A stretch of 64,000 nucleotides of DNA from assembly GCF_000373645.1 (NCBI RefSeq), contig NZ_KB892024.1, positions 85,042-149,041 of the forward strand, read 5' to 3'. The notes beneath the pieces are model-generated. The model did not search any database. It had not been told where the DNA came from and saw nothing but the letters and a program-made list of their open reading frames with translations. The number at the start of each line of letters is the position of its first letter. The stretch's first letter is position 1. Source of the DNA: Streptomyces sp. ATexAB-D23. Lineage in GTDB: Bacteria > Actinomycetota > Actinomycetes > Streptomycetales > Streptomycetaceae. The position numbers were made by a program, and so were the translations under genes. Of this stretch, positions 33,115 through 41,661 are shown one piece after another.

Positions 33115-34001
33115 TCCTTCACTTCCTTGGCGATGCTTTGCATGAACAGGGCTGAGTCGTGGGGCGACAAGCTCACCTTGACCAGGTGATCGAACACCGT
33201 AGCGAACTCAGCGCTCTCCTCCGCGTTCTCAACCCAGATCGTCGACCGAGGGGCGTCCATGTGCACGACGTCCATCGCCTCATTCTCTCCAAAGGACAGG
33301 ACGGTGAAAGGGCCACCGATGCCTGCATTCGCACCCACCCAGAAGGGCAGGACCTGGATGTGGACATTGGGCCGCTCGGCCAAGTGGCACAGATGCGCCA
33401 ACTGACGCGCCATGACTCCGGGGCCGCCGACCAACTGGCGCAGTGCGGCCTCCCAGATCACCGCGTGGATACGCAGAGGTGTGTCGTCGTAGAGCCGCTG
33501 TTGGCGCTTGGCGCGCCCCGTAACTACGTCTTCGATCCAGTCGAGATCCTCGCCTGACTGGCTGGCGATGCCCAATGCCCGCGTGTACTCAGGAGTCTGG
33601 AACAGCCCGGGGACGAGGGCGACTTGCCACTGTCTGATCCTAACCGCAGCATCCTCCATGGCGATGTACTCCACCTGCGTGGCAAGCGTCGGGGTGTCGT
33701 TCCACCAGCCTTTCACCCTGCGCCGTTCACGGTCCGTTTTGGCAAGCGCCAGCAGGCCCGCCAGGGCCTTGTCGTCCGCCACGCCGTAGAAGTCACACAG
33801 AGCTCGAATATCCGGGTCACGCATGGGAACCCATCCGCTCTCCATCTTCACGACCTTGGTCTGAGTGGCACTCAGGACCCCGGCCGCTTCACGCTGCGTC
33901 TTGTTCGCTGCTACCCGCAGGCGCTGAAGCTCACCGCCCAGGCGGCGGCCGAGAACGGTCGAAACCCGGTTGCCATTCGCTCTCCTGCCAGATTCCTGCA
34001 T
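33111..34001 (-). CDS. XRE-family regulator with DUF5753 (WhiJ-like)
   Basis: A 296-residue regulator. Residues about 15-75 are a helix-turn-helix of the XRE type (L-R-V-A-A-N-K-T-Q-R-E-A-A, then S-A-T-Q-T-K-V-V-K-M-E-S-G), and about 100-285 the DUF5753 domain with V-P-G-L-F-Q-T-P-E-Y-T-R-A. ATG 34001 has GGGAGG eight bases upstream. With its DUF397 partners and the divergent ATPase gene it forms a WhiJ-type module, many of which occur per Streptomyces genome and repress developmental or antibiotic genes. The likely operator is at 34088-34101. Base use is less GC-rich than neighbours, which fits mobile or accessory origin. Confidence 0.9.
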   Translation of the reverse strand: MQESGRRANGNRVSTVLGRRLGGELQRLRVAANKTQREAAGVLSATQTKVVKMESGWVPMRDPDIRALCDFYGVADDKALAGLLALAKTDRERRRVKGWWNDTPTLATQVEYIAMEDAAVRIRQWQVALVPGLFQTPEYTRALGIASQSGEDLDWIEDVVTGRAKRQQRLYDDTPLRIHAVIWEAALRQLVGGPGVMARQLAHLCHLAERPNVHIQVLPFWVGANAGIGGPFTVLSFGENEAMDVVHMDAPRSTIWVENAEESAEFATVFDHLVKVSLSPHDSALFMQSIAKEVKE

Positions 34002-34087
34002 ACCGACCTCCCAGTGAACCCCACCAGTGTTGCAGCTAGTTGGCCCCCACTCATGCACACGTAACCCGTACGGGGAATATATGTCCT

Positions 34088-34101
34088 GGACTCTTGAGTC
34101 C
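34088..34101. promoter_or_regulatory. Candidate operator, inverted repeat GGACTC-TT-GAGTCC
   Basis: A perfect 14-bp inverted repeat lies in the 264-bp region between the WhiJ-like gene and the divergent ATPase gene, about 90 bases from the former's start. Its location and symmetry suit an XRE-type dimer. The rest of this region holds no gene. Confidence 0.5.
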
Positions 34102-34265
34102 CTGGCATCAGACCCGCTACGTTCGGCATCGCCCCGGTAACTCAACGGCACCGCCCGGCGGAAGCGCACCGCCCTGCCCAACCGCACCCGCAACCGCGCG
34201 CAGGCCCGGCACTGCCACCGCCGTCCACCGCATACCGCGTACCGACCCCAGAAAGGCGCGCGACC

Positions 34266-34733
34266 ATGACCGCAGCCCCCGAAGAGGCGCCCGTTCCCGA
34301 GACCCCGCTCCAGGAGGACCGGCTCGACTACACGCCCACCGCCCGCAGCGTCTCCCTCGCCCGGCGGCGCGCCGCGCGGCTCGTCACCGCGTGGGGGCAC
34401 CCGCAGCGCGCCGGAGACGTCGCCCTCCTGGTCAGCGAGTTGGCCACCAACGCACTACTGCACGGCAGCCTGCGCGGACGGCTGTTCCGGGTGCGTCTCG
34501 CGCTCACCGCCGACACGCTCCGTATCGAGGTCGCCGACCCCCGGGGCGAGCGACTGCCCGGGATCCGCTCGGCCGACAGCGACGAGTGCTACGGGCGCGG
34601 GCTGCTCATCGTGGACGCGATCGCCGAGCGCTGGGGGGTTGAGCCGCGCACCGTCGGGAAGACCGTGTACGCCGAACTCGCCCTTCGTCACCCGGACATG
34701 CTGATGGTGCGCTCCGCACCGCACGCGGGGTGA
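34266..34733 (+). CDS. ATP-binding regulator (HATPase_c, anti-sigma-factor-like)
   Basis: A 155-residue single-domain protein of the RsbW/SpoIIAB-like histidine-kinase ATPase fold. It has N-box L-V-S-E-L-A-T-N-A-L-L-H-G, a G1-like V-A-D-P-R-G-E and G2-like G-R-G-L-L-I-V. There is no kinase H-box. This type is the usual third member of WhiJ/DUF397 gene sets in Streptomyces. It is divergent from that operon and shares its control region. Confidence 0.88.
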   Translation: MTAAPEEAPVPETPLQEDRLDYTPTARSVSLARRRAARLVTAWGHPQRAGDVALLVSELATNALLHGSLRGRLFRVRLALTADTLRIEVADPRGERLPGIRSADSDECYGRGLLIVDAIAERWGVEPRTVGKTVYAELALRHPDMLMVRSAPHAG

Positions 34734-34741
34734 GATCCGCG

Positions 34742-35284
34742 TCAGTCCTTTTCGGCGTCCGCGCGGTCCAGCGCCTCGGCGATCATGCGGACGGCGAACC
34801 CCCGGTCGTCGGCGATGCGGTTGATCTGCTCAGCCAGCAGGAAGGCGGTGACCTCCAGCGGGGTCATCTCCGCCAGGGTCCAGTCGCCGTACTGCATCCG
34901 CCACAGGTTGGGGCTCAGACCGGTGCCGGCGGCGATGACCAGGCCGGCCATGGTGGGGATGACCTCGGGCGGAACGCTCCTCGTCATCTGACGCATCGAG
35001 GCCACGAGGCCGGGGATCACATACTCGATGACGTCCTTGTCATGCTCATCGTGGGCCTTGCGCAGCCAGGTCATGAACATGTAGATGAGCGTGCACGTGC
35101 CGTCCAGCACCTCATCGATTCCACCGGGGCCCAGGGAGGCGAGGAACTGCTCGACCAGTTCCTTGTGTTCGGAGTTCTGCTCCGTACTGCCCTCGTAGAT
35201 GCTCTTGAGCCGCGAGTCGATCATCATGAGCGCCGCGTCCACGTCGCCGACGGGCGCGTTCCGGGGGTCGCAATTCGAAGACAC
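34742..35284 (-). CDS. Hypothetical protein, helical
   Basis: A 180-residue acidic, mainly helical protein starting at GTG 35284, with GAGGGG 6-8 bases upstream. It contains a run of hydrophobic helices (L-D-G-T-C-T-L-I-Y-M-F-M-T-W and T-M-A-G-L-V-I-A-A-G-T-G-L) but no clear membrane segment or signal peptide. I do not recognise the family. It converges on the ATPase gene with an 8-base gap, at the edge of the WhiJ-like locus. Confidence 0.65.
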   Translation of the reverse strand: MSSNCDPRNAPVGDVDAALMMIDSRLKSIYEGSTEQNSEHKELVEQFLASLGPGGIDEVLDGTCTLIYMFMTWLRKAHDEHDKDVIEYVIPGLVASMRQMTRSVPPEVIPTMAGLVIAAGTGLSPNLWRMQYGDWTLAEMTPLEVTAFLLAEQINRIADDRGFAVRMIAEALDRADAEKD

Positions 35285-35438
35285 GGCGGTTCCCCTCGGT
35301 CGACTGCGGTGAGTAATTCAACGCGTCCGTACGGTAGTCAGTCTAGAGGGCGAGGGTGTGCGCCCGCGCAGAAAACGCATGACCCGCTTCACTCCGTACC
35401 GCACGCGACCGCACGCGCCCCCGCCCCCCGGACATGCC

Positions 35439-35471
35439 GGTGGGCCCGCGCAAGCACAGCGCGGGCCCACC
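35439..35471. terminator. Terminator after the first bkd cluster
   Basis: GGTGGGCCCGCGC (35439-35451) pairs perfectly with 35459-35471, loop AAGCACA. It lies just beyond the stop of the E2 gene. Confidence 0.8.
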
Positions 35472-35494
35472 TCACACACGTACCGCCAAGGCGC

Positions 35495-36901
35495 CTACGC
35501 CCAGGTGATCAGCCGCTTCGGCTGTTCCAGGATCGCGGCGATGTCCGCCAGGAACCTGGAGCCCAGCTCGCCGTCGATCAGACGGTGGTCGAACGACAGG
35601 GCCAGCGTCGTCACCTGACGCGGCTTCACCTTGCCCTTGTGGACCCAGGGCTGGAGCTTGATCGCGCCGACCGCGAGGATCGCGGACTCGCCCGGGTTGA
35701 GGATCGGCGTACCGGTGTCGACGCCGAAGACGCCCACGTTGGTGATGGTCACCGTGCCGCCCGCCATCGCGGCCGGAGACGTCTTGCCGTCCCGGGCCGT
35801 GGCGACCAGCTCACCCAGGGACGCGGCCAGCTGCGGGAGCGTCCGGTCGTGGGCGTCCTTGATGTTCGGGACGATCAGGCCGCGCGGAGTCGCGGCGGCG
35901 ATGCCCAGGTTGACGTAGTGCTTCTGGACGATCTCCTGGTTCGCCTCGTCCCAGACCGCGTTGACCCCGGGGTTCCGCTTGATCGCGACCAGGAGGGCCT
36001 TGGCGATGATGAGGAGCGGGTTGACCCGCACCCCCGCCATGTCCTTGTCCTCCTTCAGCTCCGCCACCAGCTTCATCGTGCGCGTCACATCGACGGTCAC
36101 GAACTCGGTGACGTGCGGAGCGGTGAACGCGCTGCCGACCATCGCCTGGGCGATGGCCTTGCGCACGCCCTTGACCGGGATACGGGTCTCGCGGGCGCCG
36201 GCCGGAACAGGAGCCTCCACGGGCGCCGAGGGCTCGACGGACGGCTCCGGAACCGAAGGCGCCACAGGCGCCACCGGCGCCACCGGCTTCGCCGCCGCGT
36301 GCACGTCGTCGCGGGTGATGACACCGCCCTCGCCGGTCGGGGTGACCGTCGCCAGGTCGATGCCCAGGTCCTTCGCGAGCTTGCGGACCGGCGGCTTGGC
36401 CAGCGGGCGGGCCTCCGGGACCGGGGTGGCGGGGCCCCGGCCGTTCAGCTCGCCCTGGACCGCGGCGGGCGCGGCGGCCGGGGGTGCGGCCTCGGTGCCC
36501 TTGCGGGCCCGCCGCTTCGTGGAGGACTCGGCCACGCCGTAACCCACCAGGACCGGCTGGCGGCCCTTCGGCGCCTCCTCGGCCTCGGGTTCCGGAGCCG
36601 GCTCGGGCGTCGCGGCGGGGGCCTCGGGCGCGGAGCCCGGGGCCACGTCCACCGCGATGATCACCTGGCCCACATCGACCGTGGTGCCCTCGGGGAAGCG
36701 CAGCTCGTGGACGACCCCGTCGAACGGGATCGGCAGCTCCACGGCGGCCTTCGCCGTCTCGACCTCGCAGACGACCTGGCCGTCGGTGACGGTGTCGCCG
36801 GGCTGGACGAACCACTTGAGGATCTCGGCCTCGGTCAGTCCCTCGCCCACGTCGGGCATCTTGAACTCACGGAAGCGAGCAGCGTTGGAAGTGTCGGTCA
36901 T
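35495..36901 (-). CDS. bkdC: Branched-chain keto-acid dehydrogenase E2 (dihydrolipoamide acyltransferase), cluster 1
   Basis: A 468-residue E2. The lipoyl domain (about 10-85) has the modified lysine in E-V-E-T-A-K-A. A Pro/Ala-rich hinge follows, then the peripheral-subunit-binding domain (about 160-195, V-R-K-L-A-K-D-L-G-I-D-L) and the catalytic core ending with H-R-L-I-D-G. E2 transfers the branched acyl group from lipoate to CoA. The ATG at 36901 has AGGGG 10 bases upstream; a GTG nine bases earlier is an alternative. It is the last gene of the E1alpha-E1beta-E2 operon. Confidence 0.93.
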   Translation of the reverse strand: MTDTSNAARFREFKMPDVGEGLTEAEILKWFVQPGDTVTDGQVVCEVETAKAAVELPIPFDGVVHELRFPEGTTVDVGQVIIAVDVAPGSAPEAPAATPEPAPEPEAEEAPKGRQPVLVGYGVAESSTKRRARKGTEAAPPAAAPAAVQGELNGRGPATPVPEARPLAKPPVRKLAKDLGIDLATVTPTGEGGVITRDDVHAAAKPVAPVAPVAPSVPEPSVEPSAPVEAPVPAGARETRIPVKGVRKAIAQAMVGSAFTAPHVTEFVTVDVTRTMKLVAELKEDKDMAGVRVNPLLIIAKALLVAIKRNPGVNAVWDEANQEIVQKHYVNLGIAAATPRGLIVPNIKDAHDRTLPQLAASLGELVATARDGKTSPAAMAGGTVTITNVGVFGVDTGTPILNPGESAILAVGAIKLQPWVHKGKVKPRQVTTLALSFDHRLIDGELGSRFLADIAAILEQPKRLITWA

Positions 36902-36920
36902 CGTAGTCACGCCCCTGTCC

Positions 36921-37901
36921 TCAGTACGCCAGCGAGCGGTCGACGGCGTCGAGCACGCGGTCGAGGCCCGGCAGGTACTCGTCCTCCAGCCGCGCCGGCG
37001 GGTACGGGACGTGGTAGCCGCCGACCCTCAGCACGGGCGCCTCCAGGTGGTAGAAGCACCGCTCCGTGATGCGGGCGGCGATCTCGGCACCGGAGCCGTA
37101 GAAGACCGGCGCCTCGTGGACCACGACCAGGCGGCGGGTCTTCTCGACGGAGGTCTGGATGGTGTCGAAGTCGATGGGGGACATCGAGCGCAGGTCCACG
37201 ACCTCGATCGACTTGCCCTCCTCCTGGGCGGCCGCTGCGGCCTCCAGGCAGACCTTCACCATCGGGCCGTACGCGGCGAGCGTGAGGTCCGTGCCGGTGC
37301 GGGCGACGGACGCGGCGTGCAGCCGGCCGGGGATGGAGTCGGTGTCGACCTCGCCCTTGTCCCAGTAGCGGCGCTTCGGCTCGAAGAAGATGACCGGGTC
37401 GTCGCTCTGGACGGCCTGCTGCATCATCCAGTACGCGTCCGAGGCGTTGGACGGGGAGACCACCTTGAGACCCGCGACGTGCGCGAACAGCGCCTCGGGC
37501 GACTCGCTGTGGTGCTCGACGGCGCCGATGCCGCCGCCGTAGGGGATGCGCACGACGACCGGCAGCTTGATCTTGCCGAGCGCGCGGGCGTGCATCTTCG
37601 CGAGCTGCGTGACGATCTGGTCGTAGGCGGGGAAGACGAAGCCGTCGAACTGGATCTCCACGACGGGCCGGTAGCCGCGCAGGGCCAGGCCGATCGCCGT
37701 GCCGACGATGCCGGACTCGGCGAGCGGGGTGTCGATGACCCGGTCCTCGCCGAAGTCCTTCTGGAGGCCGTCGGTGATCCGGAAGACCCCGCCCAGCTTG
37801 CCGACGTCCTCGCCCATGATGAGGACCTTGGGGTCGGTGTCGAGGGCCTTGCGCAGCGACTCGTTGAGCGCCTTCGCGATGGACATCTTTTCCACGGCCA
37901 T
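36921..37901 (-). CDS. bkdB: Branched-chain keto-acid dehydrogenase E1 beta, cluster 1
   Basis: A 326-residue E1 beta subunit. Family features are G-E-D-V-G-K-L-G-G-V-F, the V-V-E-I-Q-F-D-G-F motif and the C-terminal transketolase-like domain with H-E-A-P-V-F-Y-G. With E1 alpha it decarboxylates branched-chain 2-oxo acids using thiamine diphosphate. ATG 37901 has GAGG upstream and lies two bases after the E1 alpha stop, so it is co-translated. Confidence 0.93.
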   Translation of the reverse strand: MAVEKMSIAKALNESLRKALDTDPKVLIMGEDVGKLGGVFRITDGLQKDFGEDRVIDTPLAESGIVGTAIGLALRGYRPVVEIQFDGFVFPAYDQIVTQLAKMHARALGKIKLPVVVRIPYGGGIGAVEHHSESPEALFAHVAGLKVVSPSNASDAYWMMQQAVQSDDPVIFFEPKRRYWDKGEVDTDSIPGRLHAASVARTGTDLTLAAYGPMVKVCLEAAAAAQEEGKSIEVVDLRSMSPIDFDTIQTSVEKTRRLVVVHEAPVFYGSGAEIAARITERCFYHLEAPVLRVGGYHVPYPPARLEDEYLPGLDRVLDAVDRSLAY

Positions 37902-37903
37902 GG

Positions 37904-39055
37904 CTACTTGCCCTCCTCGGCGAACGATGCCTGGTAGGCGGCGAACTCGGCGCGCTCCTCGTCCACGAGGGGGCTGCCGTCGGCGTAGGCGTGGTCGAAC
38001 AGCGCCATCCGGTCCGGGTCGGGCATGGCCCGTACCGCCTCGCGGACCCGCTTGCCGAGGGTCTCGCTCTCCTCTTCGAGGGCGGTGAAGAACGCCTCGT
38101 CGGCCGCGCCCTCCTTCTCCAGGTACGTGCGCAGGCGCAGGATCGGGTCCTTCGCCTCCCAGGACGCGCGCTCCTCGTCGGCCCGGTACTTCGTCGGGTC
38201 GTCGGAGGTGGTGTGCGCGCCCATGCGGTACGTGAACGCCTCGACCAGGGTCGGGCCCTCGCCGCGCCGGGCCCGCTCCAGGGCGGAGCGGGTGACGGCC
38301 AGGCAGGCCAGGACGTCGTTGCCGTCGACCCGGACGCCGGGGAAGCCGAAGCCCTGGGCACGCTGGTAGAGCGGGACGCGGGTCTGCTTCTCGGTGGGCT
38401 CGGAGATCGCCCACTGGTTGTTCTGGCAGAAGAAGACGACCGGGGCGTTGTACACCGCCGAGAAGGTGAACGCCTCCGCGACATCGCCCTGGCTGGAGGC
38501 GCCGTCACCGAAGTACGCGATCACGGCCGAGTCCGCGCCGTCCTTGGCCACGCCCATGGCGTAACCCGTGGCGTGCAGGGTCTGCGAGCCGATGACGATC
38601 GTGTACAGGTGGAAGTTGTTGGTGTTCGGGTCCCAGCCGCCGTGGTTCACACCGCGGAACATCCCGAGCAGGTTGGTCGGGTCGACGCCCCGGCACCAGG
38701 CCACACCGTGCTCACGGTAGGTCGGGAAGACGTAGTCGTCGTCGTGCAGGGCCCGGCCGGAGCCGATCTGGGCGGCCTCCTGGCCCAGCAGGGAGGCCCA
38801 CAGGCCCAGCTCGCCCTGGCGCTGGAGGGCGGTGGCCTCGGCGTCGAAGCGGCGGGTCAGGACCATGTCCCGGTACAGACCGCGCAGCTCTTCCGCGGTC
38901 AGGTCGATCGAGTAGTCCGGGTGCTCGACGCGCTCGCCCTCGGGCGTCAGCAGCTGTACGAGCTCGGGTGCGGAATCCTTCGCGGGCGTTTTCGCGGCGC
39001 TGGTCCGCTTGCTGCTGCGTCGCGGTTTACGCGCGGCAGTGCTCTCCACGGTCAC
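37904..39055 (-). CDS. bkdA: Branched-chain keto-acid dehydrogenase E1 alpha, cluster 1
   Basis: A 383-residue E1 alpha subunit. The thiamine-diphosphate motif starts G-D-G-A-S-S-Q-G-D and ends Q-N-N-Q-W-A-I-S. Loop regions include R-M-G-A-H-T-T-S-D-D-P-T. The first 35 residues are basic and Ala/Ser-rich. GTG 39055 has GGAGGAG 8 bases upstream. It heads the operon. A 14-bp palindrome (39254-39267) lies in the upstream region. Confidence 0.93.
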   Translation of the reverse strand: MTVESTAARKPRRSSKRTSAAKTPAKDSAPELVQLLTPEGERVEHPDYSIDLTAEELRGLYRDMVLTRRFDAEATALQRQGELGLWASLLGQEAAQIGSGRALHDDDYVFPTYREHGVAWCRGVDPTNLLGMFRGVNHGGWDPNTNNFHLYTIVIGSQTLHATGYAMGVAKDGADSAVIAYFGDGASSQGDVAEAFTFSAVYNAPVVFFCQNNQWAISEPTEKQTRVPLYQRAQGFGFPGVRVDGNDVLACLAVTRSALERARRGEGPTLVEAFTYRMGAHTTSDDPTKYRADEERASWEAKDPILRLRTYLEKEGAADEAFFTALEEESETLGKRVREAVRAMPDPDRMALFDHAYADGSPLVDEERAEFAAYQASFAEEGK

Positions 39056-39394
39056 GTGCGTGCTCCTCCGTCGGTCCGGCCCCCGGGGTCTGCCGGGAGA
39101 CCAGTGCGGCTCGCCTGTGTCCGTACCCGTGCACGGGGTGGGTGCCGCTCGGTCCGGGAACAGGCGTGACAGGTGCCCCGGCGAGCGCCCTGTCCAAGGC
39201 ACGTTACCCAGTGGGTCCCGTAACTGCGAAACCCTCCCTGACCTGCGTTTTTGCTTGGATATCCAAGTAAATCGAGGAATTCGGGAAGGCTCGCTGGTCA
39301 CAGCACTGATCACAGCCTCGCAGGCCGCCGGAACAACGGCACGTTATCCCGCCCGACACCGGCAGGGAAGGGGGGAGTGTGTGAGACTGCGATT
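39056..39394. promoter_or_regulatory. Divergent control region between bkdA and the NarL regulator, with a 14-bp palindrome
   Basis: About 340 bp without a gene. It contains the perfect palindrome CTTGGATATCCAAG at 39254-39267 in an AT-rich patch, which is the best operator candidate for the bkd promoter. No clear -35/-10 pair can be assigned to either gene. Confidence 0.5.
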
Positions 39395-40054
39395 GTGAGC
39401 GTAGAAGGAAAAATCACCGTTTTTCTGCTCGATGACCACGAAGTGGTCCGCCGCGGAGTCCACGAACTGCTCTCGATGGAGGACGACATCGAGGTGGTCG
39501 GCGAGGCCGGTACGGCGGCCGACGCGCTGGTGCGGATTCCGGCGGTCCGCCCGGATGTGGCCGTGCTGGACGTACGGCTGCCGGACGGCAGCGGGGTGGA
39601 GGTCTGCCGCGAGATCCGCTCCCAGGACGACTCGATCAACTGCCTGATGCTGACCTCGTACGCCGATGACGAGGCACTGTTCGACGCGATCATGGCGGGC
39701 GCCGCCGGATACGTCCTCAAGGCGATCCGCGGCAACGAGCTGCTGACGGCCGTACGGGACGTGGCGGCCGGGAAGTCGCTGCTGGACCCCGTGGCCACCG
39801 CCCGCGTCCTGGAGCGGCTGCGGGACGGCAAGAAGGGGCAGGGCGACGAGAAGCTCGCGAGCCTCACGGACCAGGAACGCAAGATCCTCGACCTGATCGG
39901 CGAGGGGCTGACCAACCGGGTCATCGGCGAGCGGCTGCACCTCGCCGAGAAGACGATCAAGAACTACGTCTCCAGCCTGCTGTCCAAGCTGGGCATGGAG
40001 CGCCGCTCGCAGGCCGCCGCGTACGTCGCCCGGCTCCAGGCCGAGAAGCGCTGA
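39395..40054 (+). CDS. Orphan NarL/LuxR-family response regulator (DevR-like)
   Basis: A 219-residue regulator. The receiver (about 1-125) has D-D in L-L-D-D-H-E, the phospho-acceptor D in V-A-V-L-D-V-R-L-P, T-S and K in L-K-A-I. The LuxR-type HTH follows at about 150-215 (L-T-D-Q-E-R-K-I-L-D-L-I-G-E-G-L-T-N). No histidine kinase gene is nearby. In S. coelicolor the corresponding gene next to bkd (SCO3818) was reported to be phosphorylated by a non-cognate kinase. The GTG at 39395 gives V-S-V-E-G-K; a GTG 18 bases earlier is also in frame. Confidence 0.88.
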   Translation: MSVEGKITVFLLDDHEVVRRGVHELLSMEDDIEVVGEAGTAADALVRIPAVRPDVAVLDVRLPDGSGVEVCREIRSQDDSINCLMLTSYADDEALFDAIMAGAAGYVLKAIRGNELLTAVRDVAAGKSLLDPVATARVLERLRDGKKGQGDEKLASLTDQERKILDLIGEGLTNRVIGERLHLAEKTIKNYVSSLLSKLGMERRSQAAAYVARLQAEKR

Positions 40055-40129
40055 GGCGGGACGGAAGGACTTTGGTCCCTGCCACCCCGGGGCCCCGGCC
40101 TCTTATTCCGACCACACAGGTGGCCGACA

Positions 40130-40567
40130 GTGGAGGGCATGTCCCTTGAGGAACTCCACGCGATCGACCTGCTCGGCCGGGTCCCCTACGGCCGGCTGGC
40201 GACCAGCATGCGGGCCCTCCCGTTCCTGACGGTGGCCCGGCACATCGTCATCGACGGCCGCGTCGTGCTGCGCATGCACAGCGGTCTCGGCTACCACGAC
40301 GCCTGCGACGGCACGGTCGTGGCCTACGGTGCGGACAACTTCAACGCGGCCACCACCGCCGGCAGCGACGACCTGTGGTCCGTGCAGTTCACCGGGCCCG
40401 CACGGATCGTCGAGCCCACCCGCGCCCAGCGCGAGCGCTTCGGCCCCCTCCCCGTCGAGGTCAACGGCGAGCCGTTCGTACCGTCGTATCTCCGGCTCGA
40501 ACCGCACTTCGTCACCGTGCACACTCTGGGCTTCGACGCAAGTCAGCAGATGCGCAACGCAGCGTGA
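40130..40567 (+). CDS. Pyridoxamine 5'-phosphate oxidase-like (FMN-binding) protein
   Basis: A 145-residue split-barrel protein. The pattern L-G-R-V-P-Y-G-R-L-A-T and F-L-T-V-A-R-H-I-V followed by V-V-A-Y-G-A-D-N-F resembles FMN- or F420-binding proteins of the PNPOx group. These often act as redox or stress proteins, frequently under DevR-like regulators, and a DevR-type gene lies 75 bases upstream. GTG 40130 is chosen by the reading frame, with an internal ATG at 40139. Confidence 0.7.
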   Translation: MEGMSLEELHAIDLLGRVPYGRLATSMRALPFLTVARHIVIDGRVVLRMHSGLGYHDACDGTVVAYGADNFNAATTAGSDDLWSVQFTGPARIVEPTRAQRERFGPLPVEVNGEPFVPSYLRLEPHFVTVHTLGFDASQQMRNAA

Positions 40568-40582
40568 TCTAACATCTGACGC

Positions 40583-41644
40583 GTGTCGCGCTCATCTGTC
40601 GCCCTGCCGCCTGTTCCCCCGGTCGGTGAGGTGCTCCGCCGTTACCCGCACGCCGGTGAGCCGCTCACCTGTACCCCGCTCTCCCAAGGGCTGCTCAACC
40701 ACGGTTACCGGGTGTCCACCACCCGGGGCTCCTACTTCCTCAAGCACCACCTGGACGACGCCACCCGGGACCGGGCCACCATCGTCCGCCAGCACCGTGC
40801 CACCCGGCGCCTCCAGTCACTCGGCGTGCCCGTCGCCCCGCCCATCGAGGCCGGCGACGGCGAGACCGTCACCGAGATCGCCGGCCGCTGCTACGCCCTG
40901 CACCCCTGGGTCGACGGCCTGCACCGCGGCGGCGCACAGCTCACCCTCGCCCAGTCGATGCGTCTCGGGACGCTCCTCGGAGCCGTACACACGGGTCTTG
41001 AGCAGGTCATGGGGGCCGAACGGGACACTGACGCCGCCGCGGGTGGTGCCGGCGGGAGTCCGGCCGGGTACGCGAGTCCCGAGGCCGCCGACACCTTCGC
41101 GCTGATCGGCGATCTGCTGGCCGCCGCCCGCGGGAGCGGCACCCGGGACTCCTTCGACGAGCTGGCCGAGCACCGGCTGCGGGAGCGGCGCGTCCTGCTG
41201 GAACGGCACGCGGACCGCCGCCCGCCCGATCCCGGCATCCCGGCGACCGGCTGGGTACACGGCGACTTCCATCCGCTGAACGTGCTCTACCGGGGCGCCG
41301 ACCCGGTGGCGATCCTCGACTGGGACCGGCTGGCCGTCCAGCCGCGCGCGGAGGAGGCGGTCCGGGCGGCGGCGATCTTCTTCGTCCAGCCGGCCGGCGC
41401 GCTGGACCTGGCGAAGGTACGGGTCTACGCGCGGGCCTACCGGCGGGCGGCCGGGGCCGACGCGGCGGAACTGGCCGCGGCCGTGCACCGGGTGTGGTGG
41501 GAGCGGCTCAACGACTTCTGGATACTCCGCTGGCGCTACTGCCTCAACGACCGGAGGGCCGACCCGCAGTTTCCCGCGGTGTCGGCCCTGGCGGTCTGGT
41601 GGACCCGGGAGTACGAGGCGGTGCGCGCGGCCTTCACGGAGTGA
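40583..41644 (+). CDS. Aminoglycoside phosphotransferase-like (APH family) kinase
   Basis: A 353-residue small-molecule kinase of the protein-kinase-like APH fold. The nucleotide lysine lies in Y-F-L-K-H-H, the catalytic loop is W-V-H-G-D-F-H-P-L-N-V-L and the metal motif A-I-L-D-W-D-R-L. Family members phosphorylate homoserine, choline or drugs; the substrate is unknown. It starts at GTG 40583, 15 bases after the PNPOx-like gene, and is probably cotranscribed with it. Confidence 0.85.
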   Translation: MSRSSVALPPVPPVGEVLRRYPHAGEPLTCTPLSQGLLNHGYRVSTTRGSYFLKHHLDDATRDRATIVRQHRATRRLQSLGVPVAPPIEAGDGETVTEIAGRCYALHPWVDGLHRGGAQLTLAQSMRLGTLLGAVHTGLEQVMGAERDTDAAAGGAGGSPAGYASPEAADTFALIGDLLAAARGSGTRDSFDELAEHRLRERRVLLERHADRRPPDPGIPATGWVHGDFHPLNVLYRGADPVAILDWDRLAVQPRAEEAVRAAAIFFVQPAGALDLAKVRVYARAYRRAAGADAAELAAAVHRVWWERLNDFWILRWRYCLNDRRADPQFPAVSALAVWWTREYEAVRAAFTE

Positions 41645-41661
41645 GGGGCCGCGCGGCGCGC

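Noticed and set aside
34730..37069. 779-codon plus-strand frame
   Set aside because: It is antisense to the hypothetical gene and the bkd E2; no motif.
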